64,000 nt of DNA from Streptomyces venezuelae (GCF_008642275.1 NZ_CP029189.1:4186001-4250000), one strand, 5' to 3'. Counted from the first letter of the stretch, positions 7,920 through 16,975 are shown. Notes: generated by a model from the letters alone, not told the origin. A program made the numbers and translations.

Positions 7920-8678
7920 ATGGCAGCGCAGAACTGCCTCGTGGCGAACGACTGGATCTGCTGGGACTACGTCACCTCCCGCTCCCAGGAACTCACCGAC
8001 GCCACCCTCGAACACGTCTGGATCACCGGCGTGTCGGTCCTGATCGGCATAGCCGTGTCCGTGCCGCTCGCCCTGCTGGCCCGCCGGGGCCGCCGCTGGG
8101 CGGCGCCCGTCCTGGGCCTGACCACGCTCCTCTACACGGTCCCCTCACTGGCCATGTTCTCCCTGCTGCTGCCGGTTTTCGGACTTTCGGCGGCGCTGGT
8201 GGTGACCGGGCTGGTGCTGTACTCGCTGACGATCCTGGTCCGCAACGTCCTGGCCGGCCTGGAAGCGGTGCCCGAGGACGTACGGGAGGCCGCCCGCGGC
8301 CTGGGATACGGCCCGGGGCGCCTGCTGTGGCAGGTCGAGCTGCCGCTCGCGCTGCCCGCACTGCTCGCCGGGGTCCGGATCGCCACCGTCTCGACGGTCG
8401 CGCTGACCACGGTCGGCTCCATCGTCGGCAAGGGCGGTCTCGGCAACCTCATCGCCCCGGCCGTGAACAGCTCCTTCAAGGCCCAGGTGCTCACCGCCTC
8501 GGTGCTGTGCGTGCTGCTCGCGCTCGTGGCCGACCTGCTGCTGCTCGGCGTACAGCGGCTGCTCACCCCGTGGACCCGGGCCGGCGCCGGTGCCCGGTCC
8601 GGGTCCCGGTCCGGCGCCCGCCCCGCGGCCCCGGCCCAGGCAGCGGCTCCGGCTCCGGCTCCGGCGAAGGAGGCCTGA
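7920..8678 (+). CDS. Osmoprotectant ABC importer, permease subunit 1
   Basis: A BPD-type permease of 252 residues with five or six membrane helices. The cytoplasmic EAA loop is EAVPEDVREAARGLGYG near residue 120. The start ATG at 7920 follows GGGAGGGG. The last 35 residues are an Ala/Pro/Ser/Gly low-complexity tail encoded by repeated GCTCCG/CCGGGT units. This tail is unusual for the family and probably dispensable. The second permease begins five bases after its stop, so the two are coupled and probably form a heterodimer. Confidence 0.92.
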   Translation: MAAQNCLVANDWICWDYVTSRSQELTDATLEHVWITGVSVLIGIAVSVPLALLARRGRRWAAPVLGLTTLLYTVPSLAMFSLLLPVFGLSAALVVTGLVLYSLTILVRNVLAGLEAVPEDVREAARGLGYGPGRLLWQVELPLALPALLAGVRIATVSTVALTTVGSIVGKGGLGNLIAPAVNSSFKAQVLTASVLCVLLALVADLLLLGVQRLLTPWTRAGAGARSGSRSGARPAAPAQAAAPAPAPAKEA

Positions 8679-8682
8679 CACC

Positions 8683-9351
8683 GTGGGCGTCATCGGAGAA
8701 GCCTGGAACTGGCTGGCGAACGGCGCCAACTGGGCGGGCGAGAGCGGCGTCTGGCACCGGCTCGGCGAGCACGTCTACGTCAGCGCGGTCGCCCTCGCGA
8801 TCGCCTGCGCGGTGGCCCTGCCGGTCGGCCTGTTCCTCGGCCACCTCGGCAAGGGCGGCACCCTCGCGATCAACATCTCCAACATCGGCCGGGCCGTCCC
8901 CGTCTTCGCGGTGCTGGCGCTGTTCATGGTCTCCCCGCTGCGCAACGCCGGCTACCTGCCCACCATCGCCGCGCTCGTGCTCTTCGCCGTCCCGCCGCTG
9001 CTGACCAACGCCTACGTCGGCATGCGCGAGGTGGACCGTTCCGTGGTGGAGGCCGCCCGGGGCATGGGCATGTCCGGGATCCAGCTCTTCCTGCGCGTCG
9101 AACTGCCGCTCGCGCGCGCCATGGTCATGACCGGGCTGCGCTCGGGCGCCGTCCAGGTCGTCGCCACGGCCACCATCGCCGCGATGGTCGGCCAGGGCGG
9201 GCTCGGCCGGATCATCACCGCCGGCTTCAACACGTACAACACCCCGCAGGTCGTAGCGGGCGCCCTGCTGGTGGCCGCGCTCGCCCTGCTGGTGGAGGGC
9301 GCGCTGGTGGCGGCCGACCGGCTGCTGCTCCCGCGGGCCACGTCCCGCTGA
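8683..9351 (+). CDS. Osmoprotectant ABC importer, permease subunit 2
   Basis: A 222-residue BPD-type permease with membrane helices near residues 28-52, 60-82, 88-105, 150-170 and 185-210. The EAA loop is REVDRSVVEAARGMGMS. The start is GTG at 8683, directly downstream of a perfect GAAGGAGG site inside the end of permease 1. It pairs with permease 1 in the membrane. The binding lipoprotein gene starts 32 bases after its stop. Confidence 0.93.
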   Translation: MGVIGEAWNWLANGANWAGESGVWHRLGEHVYVSAVALAIACAVALPVGLFLGHLGKGGTLAINISNIGRAVPVFAVLALFMVSPLRNAGYLPTIAALVLFAVPPLLTNAYVGMREVDRSVVEAARGMGMSGIQLFLRVELPLARAMVMTGLRSGAVQVVATATIAAMVGQGGLGRIITAGFNTYNTPQVVAGALLVAALALLVEGALVAADRLLLPRATSR

Positions 9352-9383
9352 TTCCTGTCCATCGCCTCGAACGGAGTACCTCC

Positions 9384-10376
9384 ATGACCAAGACCACGCG
9401 CGCCCTCGGCGCGTCCCTGGGCGCCCTGGCCCTGTCGGTGTCCCTGGCCGCGTGCGGCGGCGACAGCCTGGAGAAGAGCAAGGACGGCGGTTCGGCCTCC
9501 GCCGACTCCTCCTCGTCCGGGGGCGGCGGCAAGGGCAGCCTGGTGATCGGCGCGGCCGGGTTCACCGAGTCGAACGTGCTGGCCGAGCTGTACGCGCAGG
9601 TCCTGAAGGACGCCGGCTACAGCACCTCGGTCAAGACGGTCAACAACCGTGAGCTGTACGAACCGTCCCTGGAGAAGGGCGAGATCGACGTCGTCCCGGA
9701 GTACGCGGCCACGCTCGCGGAGTTCCTCAACGCCAAGGTGAACGGCCCCAAGGCCCCCGAGGAGAAGCCGGTCGCCTCCAGCGACGTCGCGGCGACGGTG
9801 GCGGGCCTGGAGAAGCTCGCGGCCCCGCTCGGCCTGAAGGCGCTGGCCGCCGGTGAGGCGGTCGACCAGAACGCATTCGCCGTGACCAGGGAATTCGCCG
9901 AGAAGAACAACCTGAAGACGCTTTCCGATCTTGGAAAGTCCGGACTCAAGGTGAAGATCGCGGCGGGCGACGAATGCAGCGTCCGGCCCTTCTGCGCTCC
10001 GGGGTTGACCAAGACGTACGGAATTCAGGTTTCCGGTGTGGACCCGAAGGGCGTCGGCACCCCGCAGGCCAAGCAGGCGGTCAAGGACGGCGCCGACCAG
10101 CTCGTCCTCACCACGACCACCGACGCCACCCTCGACGGCTACGGCCTGGTCCTGCTGGAGGACGACAAGAAGCTCCAGAACGCCGACAACGTCCTGCCGG
10201 TGGTCAACGCCAAGGACGCCGGAGCCCCGGAGGTCGCCGCCGCGCTCGACAAGCTGACCAAGGCGCTCACGACGGCCGACCTGGTCGACCTGAACCGCAA
10301 GGTGGACGCCGAGCGCGCCAAGCCGGCCGACGTCGCGAAGGCCTACCTGGAGTCCAAGGGCCTGCTGAAGAAGTAG
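9384..10376 (+). CDS. Osmoprotectant ABC importer, substrate-binding lipoprotein
   Basis: An OpuAC/ProX-family binding protein of 330 residues. The N-terminal lipoprotein signal has lipobox LAAC (Cys near residue 24), followed by a Ser/Gly linker. The binding domain starts at GSLVIGAAGFTESNVLAELY and includes the NRELYEPSLEKGEIDVVPEY core typical of quaternary-amine binders. The ATG at 9384 follows ACGGAG. It is the last gene of the permease operon. The probable ligand is glycine betaine, choline or carnitine; the sequence does not decide which. Confidence 0.93.
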   Translation: MTKTTRALGASLGALALSVSLAACGGDSLEKSKDGGSASADSSSSGGGGKGSLVIGAAGFTESNVLAELYAQVLKDAGYSTSVKTVNNRELYEPSLEKGEIDVVPEYAATLAEFLNAKVNGPKAPEEKPVASSDVAATVAGLEKLAAPLGLKALAAGEAVDQNAFAVTREFAEKNNLKTLSDLGKSGLKVKIAAGDECSVRPFCAPGLTKTYGIQVSGVDPKGVGTPQAKQAVKDGADQLVLTTTTDATLDGYGLVLLEDDKKLQNADNVLPVVNAKDAGAPEVAAALDKLTKALTTADLVDLNRKVDAERAKPADVAKAYLESKGLLKK

Positions 10377-10474
10377 CGCGCACGGGGCCGGCGGGGAAAA
10401 GTGGCCCAACTGCCCGGGAAGAGTTTGCCGGGCGGGTATCCCACTCGACCCCCATGCCCTGTAAATTTCGGGCC

Positions 10475-11482
10475 ATGCCCCGTGGACGCCACCGCAATCC
10501 CGAACCCCTGCACCGGCTGCTCACGCCGACGACCGTGGCCGGTGTATCCGTCGTCGGCGCCGGCGCGGCCTGGCTGCTGGCGGAACCGATGGCGCTCCGG
10601 CTCCTCGTGGCCGTCACGGCGGCGGCCGGGGTCGCCGGCGCCGTCGTCATGCGCGCCTGGGACCGCTCGGCGGGCCGCCGCGTCGCCGAGCTCGCGCGCG
10701 AGCGGGTCAAGGACGAGTGGCGGACCGACGAGCGGATAGCCGAGCTCGAATCCGACCTCGAAGAGGCCCGGATGCTGCGGGCCAGGCTGGACGCCAAGCT
10801 GCGCGCCAAGCGGGTCGAACTGGCCGGTCTGCGCGGCGAGCACGCGGCCTTGCTGCGGCGGTACGCGACCGCCGAGACCGAGCGCGCCAGCGCCCTGGAG
10901 GGCCGCCGGCTGCTGGCCATCGAGGCCTCCGCGGCGCCGGCCGCCGCGCCGAAGGAACTTCCGGCCGTCACCGAGGAGCGCACTTCGGCGGGCGCGCCCA
11001 CCGCGGTCGGCTACGCCCGGGCCCACTCGGCCCTGGAGGCGCTGGCCCGCAGGCGGCAGGCGGCGCGGGCACTGCCCGCGGGACCGTCCGCCCCGGAGCC
11101 CGACCCCGGTCCCGGCCGCGGCCACGCCCCCGCTGCCGCGTCCTCGGTGCCCGCGCGCCGTCCGGCGGCCGCGGTGGCCCCGTACGCGGCCCAGCGGCGC
11201 AGCGCCTCGCGCGTCGAGGGCGGCTTCGACTTCTTCGGCACCAAGAACGCGGCGCAGGCCCGTGCGGTGATCGAGGCGGTGCAGAACGAGGACCTGGCCG
11301 ACGTGGTCGGCGCGGAGGCCCTCGCGGTGCACAAGGCCGAGTCCGCCCAGGCCGTTGCGGCCGATCCGGAGTTCAAGCCGGCGACCGACGAGACCCGCGC
11401 GGTGGGTCAGGTCATCGACCTGACCGCCCATGACGAGACCGAGCCGATCGACGTGGTCCGCCTCCGCACCGCGATCTCCTAG
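10475..11482 (+). CDS. Membrane-anchored coiled-coil hypothetical protein, 335 aa
   Basis: Starts MPRGRHR at ATG 10475; an ATG at 10454 is an alternative. A membrane hairpin lies at about residues 20-58. A charged coiled coil follows at about residues 68-145, rich in Arg/Glu/Ala heptads (ELESDLEEARMLRARLDAKL). Then comes a Pro/Ala-rich linker and a C-terminal segment beginning GGFDFFGTKNAA. The pattern suggests a membrane-tethered scaffold facing the cytoplasm. I recognise it as a conserved Streptomyces hypothetical but know no function. No Shine-Dalgarno is evident. Confidence 0.7.
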   Translation: MPRGRHRNPEPLHRLLTPTTVAGVSVVGAGAAWLLAEPMALRLLVAVTAAAGVAGAVVMRAWDRSAGRRVAELARERVKDEWRTDERIAELESDLEEARMLRARLDAKLRAKRVELAGLRGEHAALLRRYATAETERASALEGRRLLAIEASAAPAAAPKELPAVTEERTSAGAPTAVGYARAHSALEALARRRQAARALPAGPSAPEPDPGPGRGHAPAAASSVPARRPAAAVAPYAAQRRSASRVEGGFDFFGTKNAAQARAVIEAVQNEDLADVVGAEALAVHKAESAQAVAADPEFKPATDETRAVGQVIDLTAHDETEPIDVVRLRTAIS

Positions 11483-11504
11483 GCCGTCTCTTCCGGAGCC
11501 GCCT

Positions 11505-11750
11505 TCAGAACAGCGGGAGTTGGCCCGGGACGTCGGGGAGCGCGAAGCCGTCCAGGGTCGGCGCGGAGGCGCCGAGCGCCACCCTGGCCCGGGACCCGGG
11601 GCAGGACACCAGGTCGCCGCGCCCCCGCCCGGAAGGCGGATCGTGGCGGGCGATCCGTCCGGCGGTGACGGCGCAGTCGCGGCCGCAGGAGGGGCAGGCC
11701 CGGCGGGGAGAGTGGGACATGCGGCCCAGTCTGCCCTGCCGCACCGACAT
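11505..11750 (-). CDS. Small zinc-ribbon-like hypothetical protein, 81 aa
   Basis: The ATG at 11750 overlaps the stop of the N-acetyltransferase gene as ATGA, and AGGA lies inside that gene at the right distance. A shorter start at 11720 (MSHSP) is possible. The protein carries CPSCGRDC near residue 20 and a further Cys (LVSCPGSR), suggesting a small zinc-binding fold. It ends in a hydrophobic PGQLPLF. Coupling to the acetyltransferase suggests co-expression; the function is unknown. Confidence 0.6.
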   Translation of the reverse strand: MSVRQGRLGRMSHSPRRACPSCGRDCAVTAGRIARHDPPSGRGRGDLVSCPGSRARVALGASAPTLDGFALPDVPGQLPLF

Positions 11751-12601
11751 CAGTCCTGCTGTGAGGCGAGCCAGGCCTCGTGCGCCCGCTGGATCCGGTC
11801 CCACAGCGCCGACCGGTCATCCGGTGTCAGGTCGTCGAGCTCCCGCCCGAAGACCGTGGCCATGACCTCGAAGAGCTCCTCCGGGGAGGAGATCTCCCGC
11901 TTGTCCGTCCCGCCCTGCGGGTCGATGTGGAGCAGGATCCGGCCGTGCAGCCGGTCGACGGCCCCGGCACCGCGCCGCAGCATGAAGAAGGACTGCAGGA
12001 AGGGGGAGTCCGCGGCGGTGGACAGCCGCAGGTGCTCGTCCTCGAAGTCGGCCATCGCCGCGGGGGCCGAGCGGAAGTGCATCGCGGGGAAGGGCGAGCT
12101 CTCGTTGAGGAAGGTCCAGCCCGTGTCGGGCCGGTCCGCGCTGCCGAACGGCCGCAGGCCGTAGCGGAAGCCCCGTTCGTAGCGGCCCTCGCGCAGGGGC
12201 AGCGGCTCCGGCGGGCCGTCGCCCAGGCCGACGTCCACCAGGTAGGCCTGGCCGTCGATCCGTACGGTCAGGGTGAGGTGGTCGCCGCTCACCTCGTGGG
12301 AGTCCGGATCCGAGCTCATGCCCCCGACGTGGAGCGTCACGTCGTAGCCGAGGTGCTCCAGCAGCGCCCCGAAGGCGCCGTTGAGGTGGAAGCAGTAGCC
12401 GCCGCGCCCGGCGGCGATGCGGCGCGCGGACAGCTCGGGGTCGATGCCCGGCGGCCGGCCCAGCTGGATCTCGGTGTTCTCGAAGGGGATCCGCTCCAGA
12501 TGGGCCCGCGTGAGCGCGAACAGCCCTTCGACGGAGGGGGATCCGGGTGCGGTGATGCCGATCCGACCCAGGTACGCGGCGTACGTGTCAGAAATGATCA
12601 T
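11750..12601 (-). CDS. nat: Arylamine N-acetyltransferase
   Basis: Transfers acetyl from acetyl-CoA to arylamines and hydrazines; in actinomycetes relatives also act as amide synthases in natural product pathways. The 283-residue protein shows the catalytic triad in its usual contexts: Cys70 in RGGYCF, His108 in GDHLTL and Asp123 in VDVGLGD. The N-terminal helical bundle includes LERIPFENTEI. Length and motif spacing match stand-alone NATs rather than rifamycin-type amide synthases. It lies 22 bases downstream of nuoD in the same direction and is followed by an overlapping small zinc-ribbon gene. Confidence 0.9.
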   Translation of the reverse strand: MIISDTYAAYLGRIGITAPGSPSVEGLFALTRAHLERIPFENTEIQLGRPPGIDPELSARRIAAGRGGYCFHLNGAFGALLEHLGYDVTLHVGGMSSDPDSHEVSGDHLTLTVRIDGQAYLVDVGLGDGPPEPLPLREGRYERGFRYGLRPFGSADRPDTGWTFLNESSPFPAMHFRSAPAAMADFEDEHLRLSTAADSPFLQSFFMLRRGAGAVDRLHGRILLHIDPQGGTDKREISSPEELFEVMATVFGRELDDLTPDDRSALWDRIQRAHEAWLASQQD

Positions 12602-12623
12602 GGGGATCAGCCTAGGACGTCCC

Positions 12624-13766
12624 CTATTTGTCGATGTCGCCGACCACGAAGAAGAGCGAGCCCAGGATCGCCACCATGTCGGCGACCAGCTGCCCCGGCA
12701 GCAGCACGGCCAGCGCCTGGATGTTGTTGTACGAGGCGCTGCGCAGCTTCAGCCGGTACGGGGTCTTCTCGCCCTTGGAGACGAGGTAGTAGCCGTTGAT
12801 GCCGAGCGGGTTCTCGGTCCAGGCGTAGGTGTGCCCCTCGGGTGCCTTCAGGACCTTGGGCAGCCGCTGGTTGATCGGCCCGGGCGGGAGGTCGTCCATC
12901 CGGTCCAGGCAGGCCACGGCCAGGTCGAGCGCGTTGTGGGTCTGGTCCAGCAGGCACTCGAAGCGGGCCAGGCAGTCGCCCTCGGTGCGGGTGATCACCT
13001 TCAGGACGTCCTGGAGCTCGCCGTAGGCCAGGTACGGCTCGTCGCGCCGCAGGTCGAAGTCGACACCGGAGGCGCGGGCGATCGGGCCGGAGACCCCGTA
13101 CGCGTGCACCGCCTCGGCGGACAGCACGCCGACCCCGCGGGTACGGGCGCGGAAGATCTCGTTCCCGTGGACCAGCCTGTCGTAGACGTCCATCCGGGAC
13201 CGGACGTCCGCGATCGCGGTGCGGGCCCGGCCGAGCCAGCCGGCCGGGAGGTCCTCCTTGAGGCCGCCGACCCGGTTGAACATGTAGTGCATACGGCCGC
13301 CGGAGATCTCCTCCATGACGGCCTGGAGCTCCTCGCGCTCGCGGAAGGCGTGGAAGATCGGGGTGATCCCGCCCAGTTCGAGGGGGTACGAGCCGAGGAA
13401 CATCAGGTGGTTCAGCACCCGGTTCAGCTCGGCCAGCAGCGTCCGCATCCACACGGCCCGCTCGGGGACCTCCATGCCGAGCATCCGCTCGACGGCCATG
13501 ACGACGCCCAGCTCGTTCGAGAACGCGGACAGCCAGTCGTGGCGGTTCGCGAGCATCACGATCTGCCGGTAGTCACGGGCCTCGAAGAGCTTCTCCGCAC
13601 CGCGGTGCATGTACCCGACCACCGGTTCGGCGCTGACGATCCGCTCGCCGTCCAGGACGAGGCGCAGGCGCAGCACGCCGTGCGTGGAAGGGTGCTGGGG
13701 GCCGATGTTGAGCACCATGTCGGTGCTCTCCGCCGCTCCGCCGATGCCGACCGTGGTCTCCGTCAT
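12624..13766 (-). CDS. nuoD2: Orphan NADH-quinone oxidoreductase subunit D paralogue
   Basis: A 49-kDa-type subunit (380 residues) with the amino-terminal [12 protein letters not shown] motif at residues 22-33, the loop YMHRGAEK at 52-59, the family stretch [14 protein letters not shown] and the C-terminal [12 protein letters not shown]. No other complex I gene is nearby, so this is a solitary paralogue outside the nuo operon, as in other Streptomyces. Where main-operon actinobacterial NuoD has HTGIEK (from memory), this one has HRGAEK, and the RMDY segment is RHDW. It may replace NuoD under some conditions or work in another complex. The nat gene follows in the same direction. Confidence 0.88.
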   Translation of the reverse strand: MTETTVGIGGAAESTDMVLNIGPQHPSTHGVLRLRLVLDGERIVSAEPVVGYMHRGAEKLFEARDYRQIVMLANRHDWLSAFSNELGVVMAVERMLGMEVPERAVWMRTLLAELNRVLNHLMFLGSYPLELGGITPIFHAFREREELQAVMEEISGGRMHYMFNRVGGLKEDLPAGWLGRARTAIADVRSRMDVYDRLVHGNEIFRARTRGVGVLSAEAVHAYGVSGPIARASGVDFDLRRDEPYLAYGELQDVLKVITRTEGDCLARFECLLDQTHNALDLAVACLDRMDDLPPGPINQRLPKVLKAPEGHTYAWTENPLGINGYYLVSKGEKTPYRLKLRSASYNNIQALAVLLPGQLVADMVAILGSLFFVVGDIDK

Positions 13767-13797
13767 GCGGGCATTGTCTCAGCCCTAGGCTGGACGC

Positions 13798-14289
13798 ATG
13801 GAAACGGGGACGATGGGTGAGACGGACGGACCCGCGTGGGTCGGGCTGCCCGGCGGGCTGCTCACCCTGCGGCGGACGCTGCTGCTGATATGGACGGTGC
13901 TGCTCGCCGCCGTGACCGCCGTCGTGCTCGGGCTGACGCTCGGTCCGGCGTGGGCGGCCCTCGGCGCGTTCTGGCTCGCGGTCCTGGCCTGGGGCTGGGT
14001 GCTCCTCGGCCGGAACTGGCGGTCCTGGCGCTACGCCGAGCGCGCGGACGACCTGCTGATCAGCAGGGGCGTGCTGTGGCGGGAGGAGACCGTGGTGCCG
14101 TACGGGCGGATGCAGCTGGTCGAGGTCACCTCCGGCCCGCTGGAGCGCCGCTTCGGCCTGGCCTCGGTGCAGCTGCACACGGCCGCGGCGGCCAGCGATG
14201 CCAAGATCCCCGGGCTGGTGCCGGCCGAGGCGGAGCGGTTGCGCGACCGGCTCACCGCCCTCGGCGAGGCAAGGTCGGCGGGCCTGTGA
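13798..14289 (+). CDS. Bacterial PH-domain (YdbS-like) membrane protein, 163 aa
   Basis: Two N-terminal membrane helices (about residues 24-45 and 48-68) lead into a bPH2 domain with the hallmark pattern ADDLLISRGVLWREETVVPY followed by GRMQLVEVTSGPLERRFGLASVQL. It pairs with the larger YdbT-like protein, whose GTG overlaps this stop as GTGA. YdbS/YdbT pairs are conserved and of uncertain role; some protect against antimicrobial compounds. TAGGCT lies 6 bases before the ATG at 13798 with no Shine-Dalgarno, which fits a leaderless transcript. It is divergent from nuoD2. Confidence 0.85.
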   Translation: METGTMGETDGPAWVGLPGGLLTLRRTLLLIWTVLLAAVTAVVLGLTLGPAWAALGAFWLAVLAWGWVLLGRNWRSWRYAERADDLLISRGVLWREETVVPYGRMQLVEVTSGPLERRFGLASVQLHTAAAASDAKIPGLVPAEAERLRDRLTALGEARSAGL

Positions 14290-14556
14290 CCTCCGGTCCG
14301 GTGGACGGTGAGCCGGTGACCTCGGGTCCGGGGGACGAGCCTGTGACCTCCGGTCGGGTGGACGGTGGGCTGGTGACCTCGGGTCCGGGAAACGAGCCTG
14401 TGACCTCGGGTCGGGTGGACGGTGGGCCGGTGACCTCGGGTCCGGGGGACGAGCCTGTGACCTCGGGTCGGGTGGACGGTGAGCCGGTGACCTCGGGTTC
14501 GGGGGACGAGCGTGTGACCTCGGGTCCGGTGGACGGTGGGCCGGTGACCTGCGGTT
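14286..14556 (+). repeat. 57-bp coding tandem repeat, about 4.5 copies
   Basis: The unit encodes VTSGPGDEPVTSGRVDGGP, with small variants at third positions and at G/E/L positions. It lies at the extreme N-terminus of the YdbT-like gene. Half-units of 27 and 30 bp are themselves related (both begin GTGACCTC). Confidence 0.9.
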
Positions 14557-16241
14557 CGGGCGGCGCTCGGCCCCGGCCCGACGCTCGCGCGGCGCGGGAA
14601 CGGGCCGAGCCTGCCGCAGGTCAACGACCCTCTGCTTCCGAGCCTGCGGCAGGCGTACGGTCTGCCGCAGGCGAACGCCCCGCCGGTACCGAGCCCGCCG
14701 CCGGTGAACGGCCCGCCGCTGCCGAGCCCGCGGCAGGCGGACGGCCCGCCGTTGCCGAGCCCGCGGCAGGCGGACGGCCCGCCGTTGCCGAGCCCGCGGC
14801 AGGCGTACGGCCCGCCGGCACCGAGCCCGCCGCAGGCGAACGGCCCGCCGCGGGCGAACGCCCCGCCGGCACCGACCCCGCCGCAGGTGAACGGCCCTCC
14901 ACCGCCGAGCCCGCGGCAGGCGTACGGCGCGCCGCAGGCGAACGGCGGTTGCATCCCTTTACCCCGCTGCGCCGCGCCTGGGTGCCGATCGCCGCGACCG
15001 TCGGTGTGATCGCCCAGCAGGGCGACCAGGCCGGGCGGTGGGTGGCCGACCTGTCCGGCCTCCTGCGGGTGGCGGCGGTGGCGGGCCTGATCATGGTGTT
15101 CGGCGCCTACGGATTCCTCAGCTGGTGGTTCACCCACTACGCCGTCACCGACACCGAACTGCGCATCCGCAGCGGGCTCTTCTTCCGCCGCACCGCGCAC
15201 ATCCGCCTCGACCGGCTGCAGGCCGTGGACGTCACCCGCCCGCTCCTGGCCCGGCTGACCGGCGTCGCCAGTCTCCGCCTCGACGTCATCGGCACCGAGG
15301 AGAAGGACCAGCTGTCCTTCCTCGGCGAGAAGGAGGCCGTCGCCCTGCGCGCCGAGCTCCTCGCCCGGGCGGCCGGCTTCGCCCCCGAGGAGGCCGTGAG
15401 CCTGGGCGAGGCCCCCGAGCGCGAGCTGCTGCGCGTGACCCCGCGCGAACTCGTCGTGTCGCTGCTGCTCAACCTGGGCGTCTGGGCCCTGCTGGTCCCG
15501 GGGCTCACCGTGCCGGCCCTCGTCTGGTGGCTCAGCTCCAGCCCGTGGGCGGCCCTCGTCGCCGTGCTCCCGATGCTCGGCGCCGTCTGGGCGGGCACCG
15601 CGGGCCGCTTCCTCACCGAGTACGACTGGCGGGTCGCGGAGTCCCCGGACGGGCTGCGTCTGGACCACGGACTGCTGGACCGGGCCCACGAGACCGTGCC
15701 GCCGGGGCGCGTGCAGTGCGTACGGATCGTGGAGCCGCTGCTGTGGCGGCGGCGCGGCCTGGTCCGGGTGGAGCTGAAGGTGGCGGGATCGAGCAACACG
15801 GTCCTGATCCCGGTGGCCGCGCAGGACGCCGCCTTCGCCATGATCGCCCGGGTGCTGCCCGGGGTGGACCTGGCGGCCCTGTCCTTCTCCGGCTCCCCGC
15901 GGACCGGGTCCCGCTGGGTGGTCCCGGTGTGGTGGAAGGGCTACGCCCTGGCGCTCTCCCCGGAGGTGTTCGCCGCCCGCCACGGCCGCCTGTGCCGGCG
16001 TACGGACGTCGTCCCGCACGCCAAGGTGCAGAGCGTCCGCCACACGCAGGGACCGTGGGCGCGGGCCCGCGGCGTCGCGGACGTCCACGTGGACACCGGA
16101 GCGAACTGCACCGTCACGGCCCGGCTCCGCCCGGAGCCGGAGGCCGCGGCCCTGCTGTACGCGCAGGCCGCCCGCTCCCGCACCTCCCGGGCCGCGGCCC
16201 GGCCGGACCGCTGGATGACGGCACCGGACCCGGGGGCGTAG
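14286..16241 (+). CDS. Bacterial PH-domain (YdbT-like) membrane protein with a long tandem-repeat N-terminus, 651 aa
   Basis: The GTG at 14286 overlaps the preceding stop, with GAGGCAAGG upstream. Residues 1-90 are a 19-residue repeat (VTSGPGDEPVTSGRVDGGP). Residues 105-218 are 11-residue EPAAGERPA-type repeats. The conserved YdbT region starts near residue 222 and has membrane helix pairs plus three bPH2 units, beginning at YAVTDTELRIRSG, YDWRVAESPDG and GYALALSPEVFAARHG. The repeats are Pro/Ala/Gly/Glu-rich and probably disordered. Related proteins are normally shorter, so the extension is strain- or lineage-specific. All repeat units are multiples of 3, so copy-number change would not shift the frame. 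Confidence 0.8.
   Translation: MTSGPVDGEPVTSGPGDEPVTSGRVDGGLVTSGPGNEPVTSGRVDGGPVTSGPGDEPVTSGRVDGEPVTSGSGDERVTSGPVDGGPVTCGSGGARPRPDARAARERAEPAAGQRPSASEPAAGVRSAAGERPAGTEPAAGERPAAAEPAAGGRPAVAEPAAGGRPAVAEPAAGVRPAGTEPAAGERPAAGERPAGTDPAAGERPSTAEPAAGVRRAAGERRLHPFTPLRRAWVPIAATVGVIAQQGDQAGRWVADLSGLLRVAAVAGLIMVFGAYGFLSWWFTHYAVTDTELRIRSGLFFRRTAHIRLDRLQAVDVTRPLLARLTGVASLRLDVIGTEEKDQLSFLGEKEAVALRAELLARAAGFAPEEAVSLGEAPERELLRVTPRELVVSLLLNLGVWALLVPGLTVPALVWWLSSSPWAALVAVLPMLGAVWAGTAGRFLTEYDWRVAESPDGLRLDHGLLDRAHETVPPGRVQCVRIVEPLLWRRRGLVRVELKVAGSSNTVLIPVAAQDAAFAMIARVLPGVDLAALSFSGSPRTGSRWVVPVWWKGYALALSPEVFAARHGRLCRRTDVVPHAKVQSVRHTQGPWARARGVADVHVDTGANCTVTARLRPEPEAAALLYAQAARSRTSRAAARPDRWMTAPDPGA
14603..14947 (+). 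repeat. 33-bp coding tandem repeat, about 10 imperfect copies
   Basis: The unit encodes EPAAGERPAVA-like 11-mers, some shortened to 8. Two adjacent copies near 14735-14800 are almost identical (GAGCCCGCGGCAGGCGGACG). The same protein frame is kept throughout. Confidence 0.88.
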
Positions 16242-16284
16242 CGGGCAGAGCCCGGCGGGGGCGGCGGACGGCGGGCGGGTACGG

Positions 16285-16959
16285 CTATCCGGCCCCGCCG
16301 CCCGCGCGGACCAGGCCCGTCTCGTACGCGAGCACGACCACCTGGACCCGGTCGCGCAGCCCCAGCTTGGTCAGGATCCGGCCCACGTGGGTCTTCACGG
16401 TGGCCTCCGACAGGACCAGCCGGGCCGCGATCTCACCGTTCGACAGGCCCTGCGCCACCAGCAGCATGACCTCGCGCTCGCGCTCCGTCAGCCGCTCGAT
16501 GTCCTTGTTCTGCGGCTCCTGCGTGGTCGTCGGCAGCATCGGCGCGAAGCGGTCCAGCAGGCGCCGCGTCGTGGACGGGGCCACCACCGCGTCCCCGCTG
16601 TGCACCGAGCGGATGGCCGCGAGGAGCTCGCCCGGCGGGACGTCCTTCAGCATGAATCCGCTCGCGCCCGCCTTGAGACCCGAGAAGGCGTACTCGTCCA
16701 GGTCGAAGGTGGTCAGGATGATCACCTTCGGGTGCTCCTCCGGCTCGCAGATCCGCCGCGTCGCCTCCACACCGTCCAGCCTGGGCATGCGGACGTCCAT
16801 CAGCACCACGTCCACCTTCGTGGCCCGCAGCACCTCCAGCGCCTCCAGGCCGTCGCCCGCCTCGGCGACGACCTCCATGTCCGGCTGGGCGGCGAGCACC
16901 ATACGGAAGCCGGTGCGCAGCAGGACCTGGTCGTCGACCAGCATCACTCGGATGGACAT
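16285..16959 (-). CDS. NarL/LuxR-type response regulator
   Basis: A 224-residue regulator. The receiver domain has acidic residues Asp9/Asp10, the phosphoacceptor Asp55 in VVLMDVRMP, and Lys in GFMLKDVPP. A C-terminal LuxR-type HTH (LTEREREVMLLVAQGLSN and SEATVKTHVGRI) follows. It starts 16 bases after the kinase gene and is surely its partner. The pair corresponds by order and sequence to the S. coelicolor two-component system I recall as SCO3389/SCO3390. The targets are unknown. Confidence 0.92.
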   Translation of the reverse strand: MSIRVMLVDDQVLLRTGFRMVLAAQPDMEVVAEAGDGLEALEVLRATKVDVVLMDVRMPRLDGVEATRRICEPEEHPKVIILTTFDLDEYAFSGLKAGASGFMLKDVPPGELLAAIRSVHSGDAVVAPSTTRRLLDRFAPMLPTTTQEPQNKDIERLTEREREVMLLVAQGLSNGEIAARLVLSEATVKTHVGRILTKLGLRDRVQVVVLAYETGLVRAGGGAG

Positions 16960-16975
16960 CAGTACCTCGTCCTCG

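Noticed and set aside
14286..14947. CRISPR-like direct repeats
   Set aside because: Units are contiguous without unique spacers, coding and in frame, and no cas genes are near.
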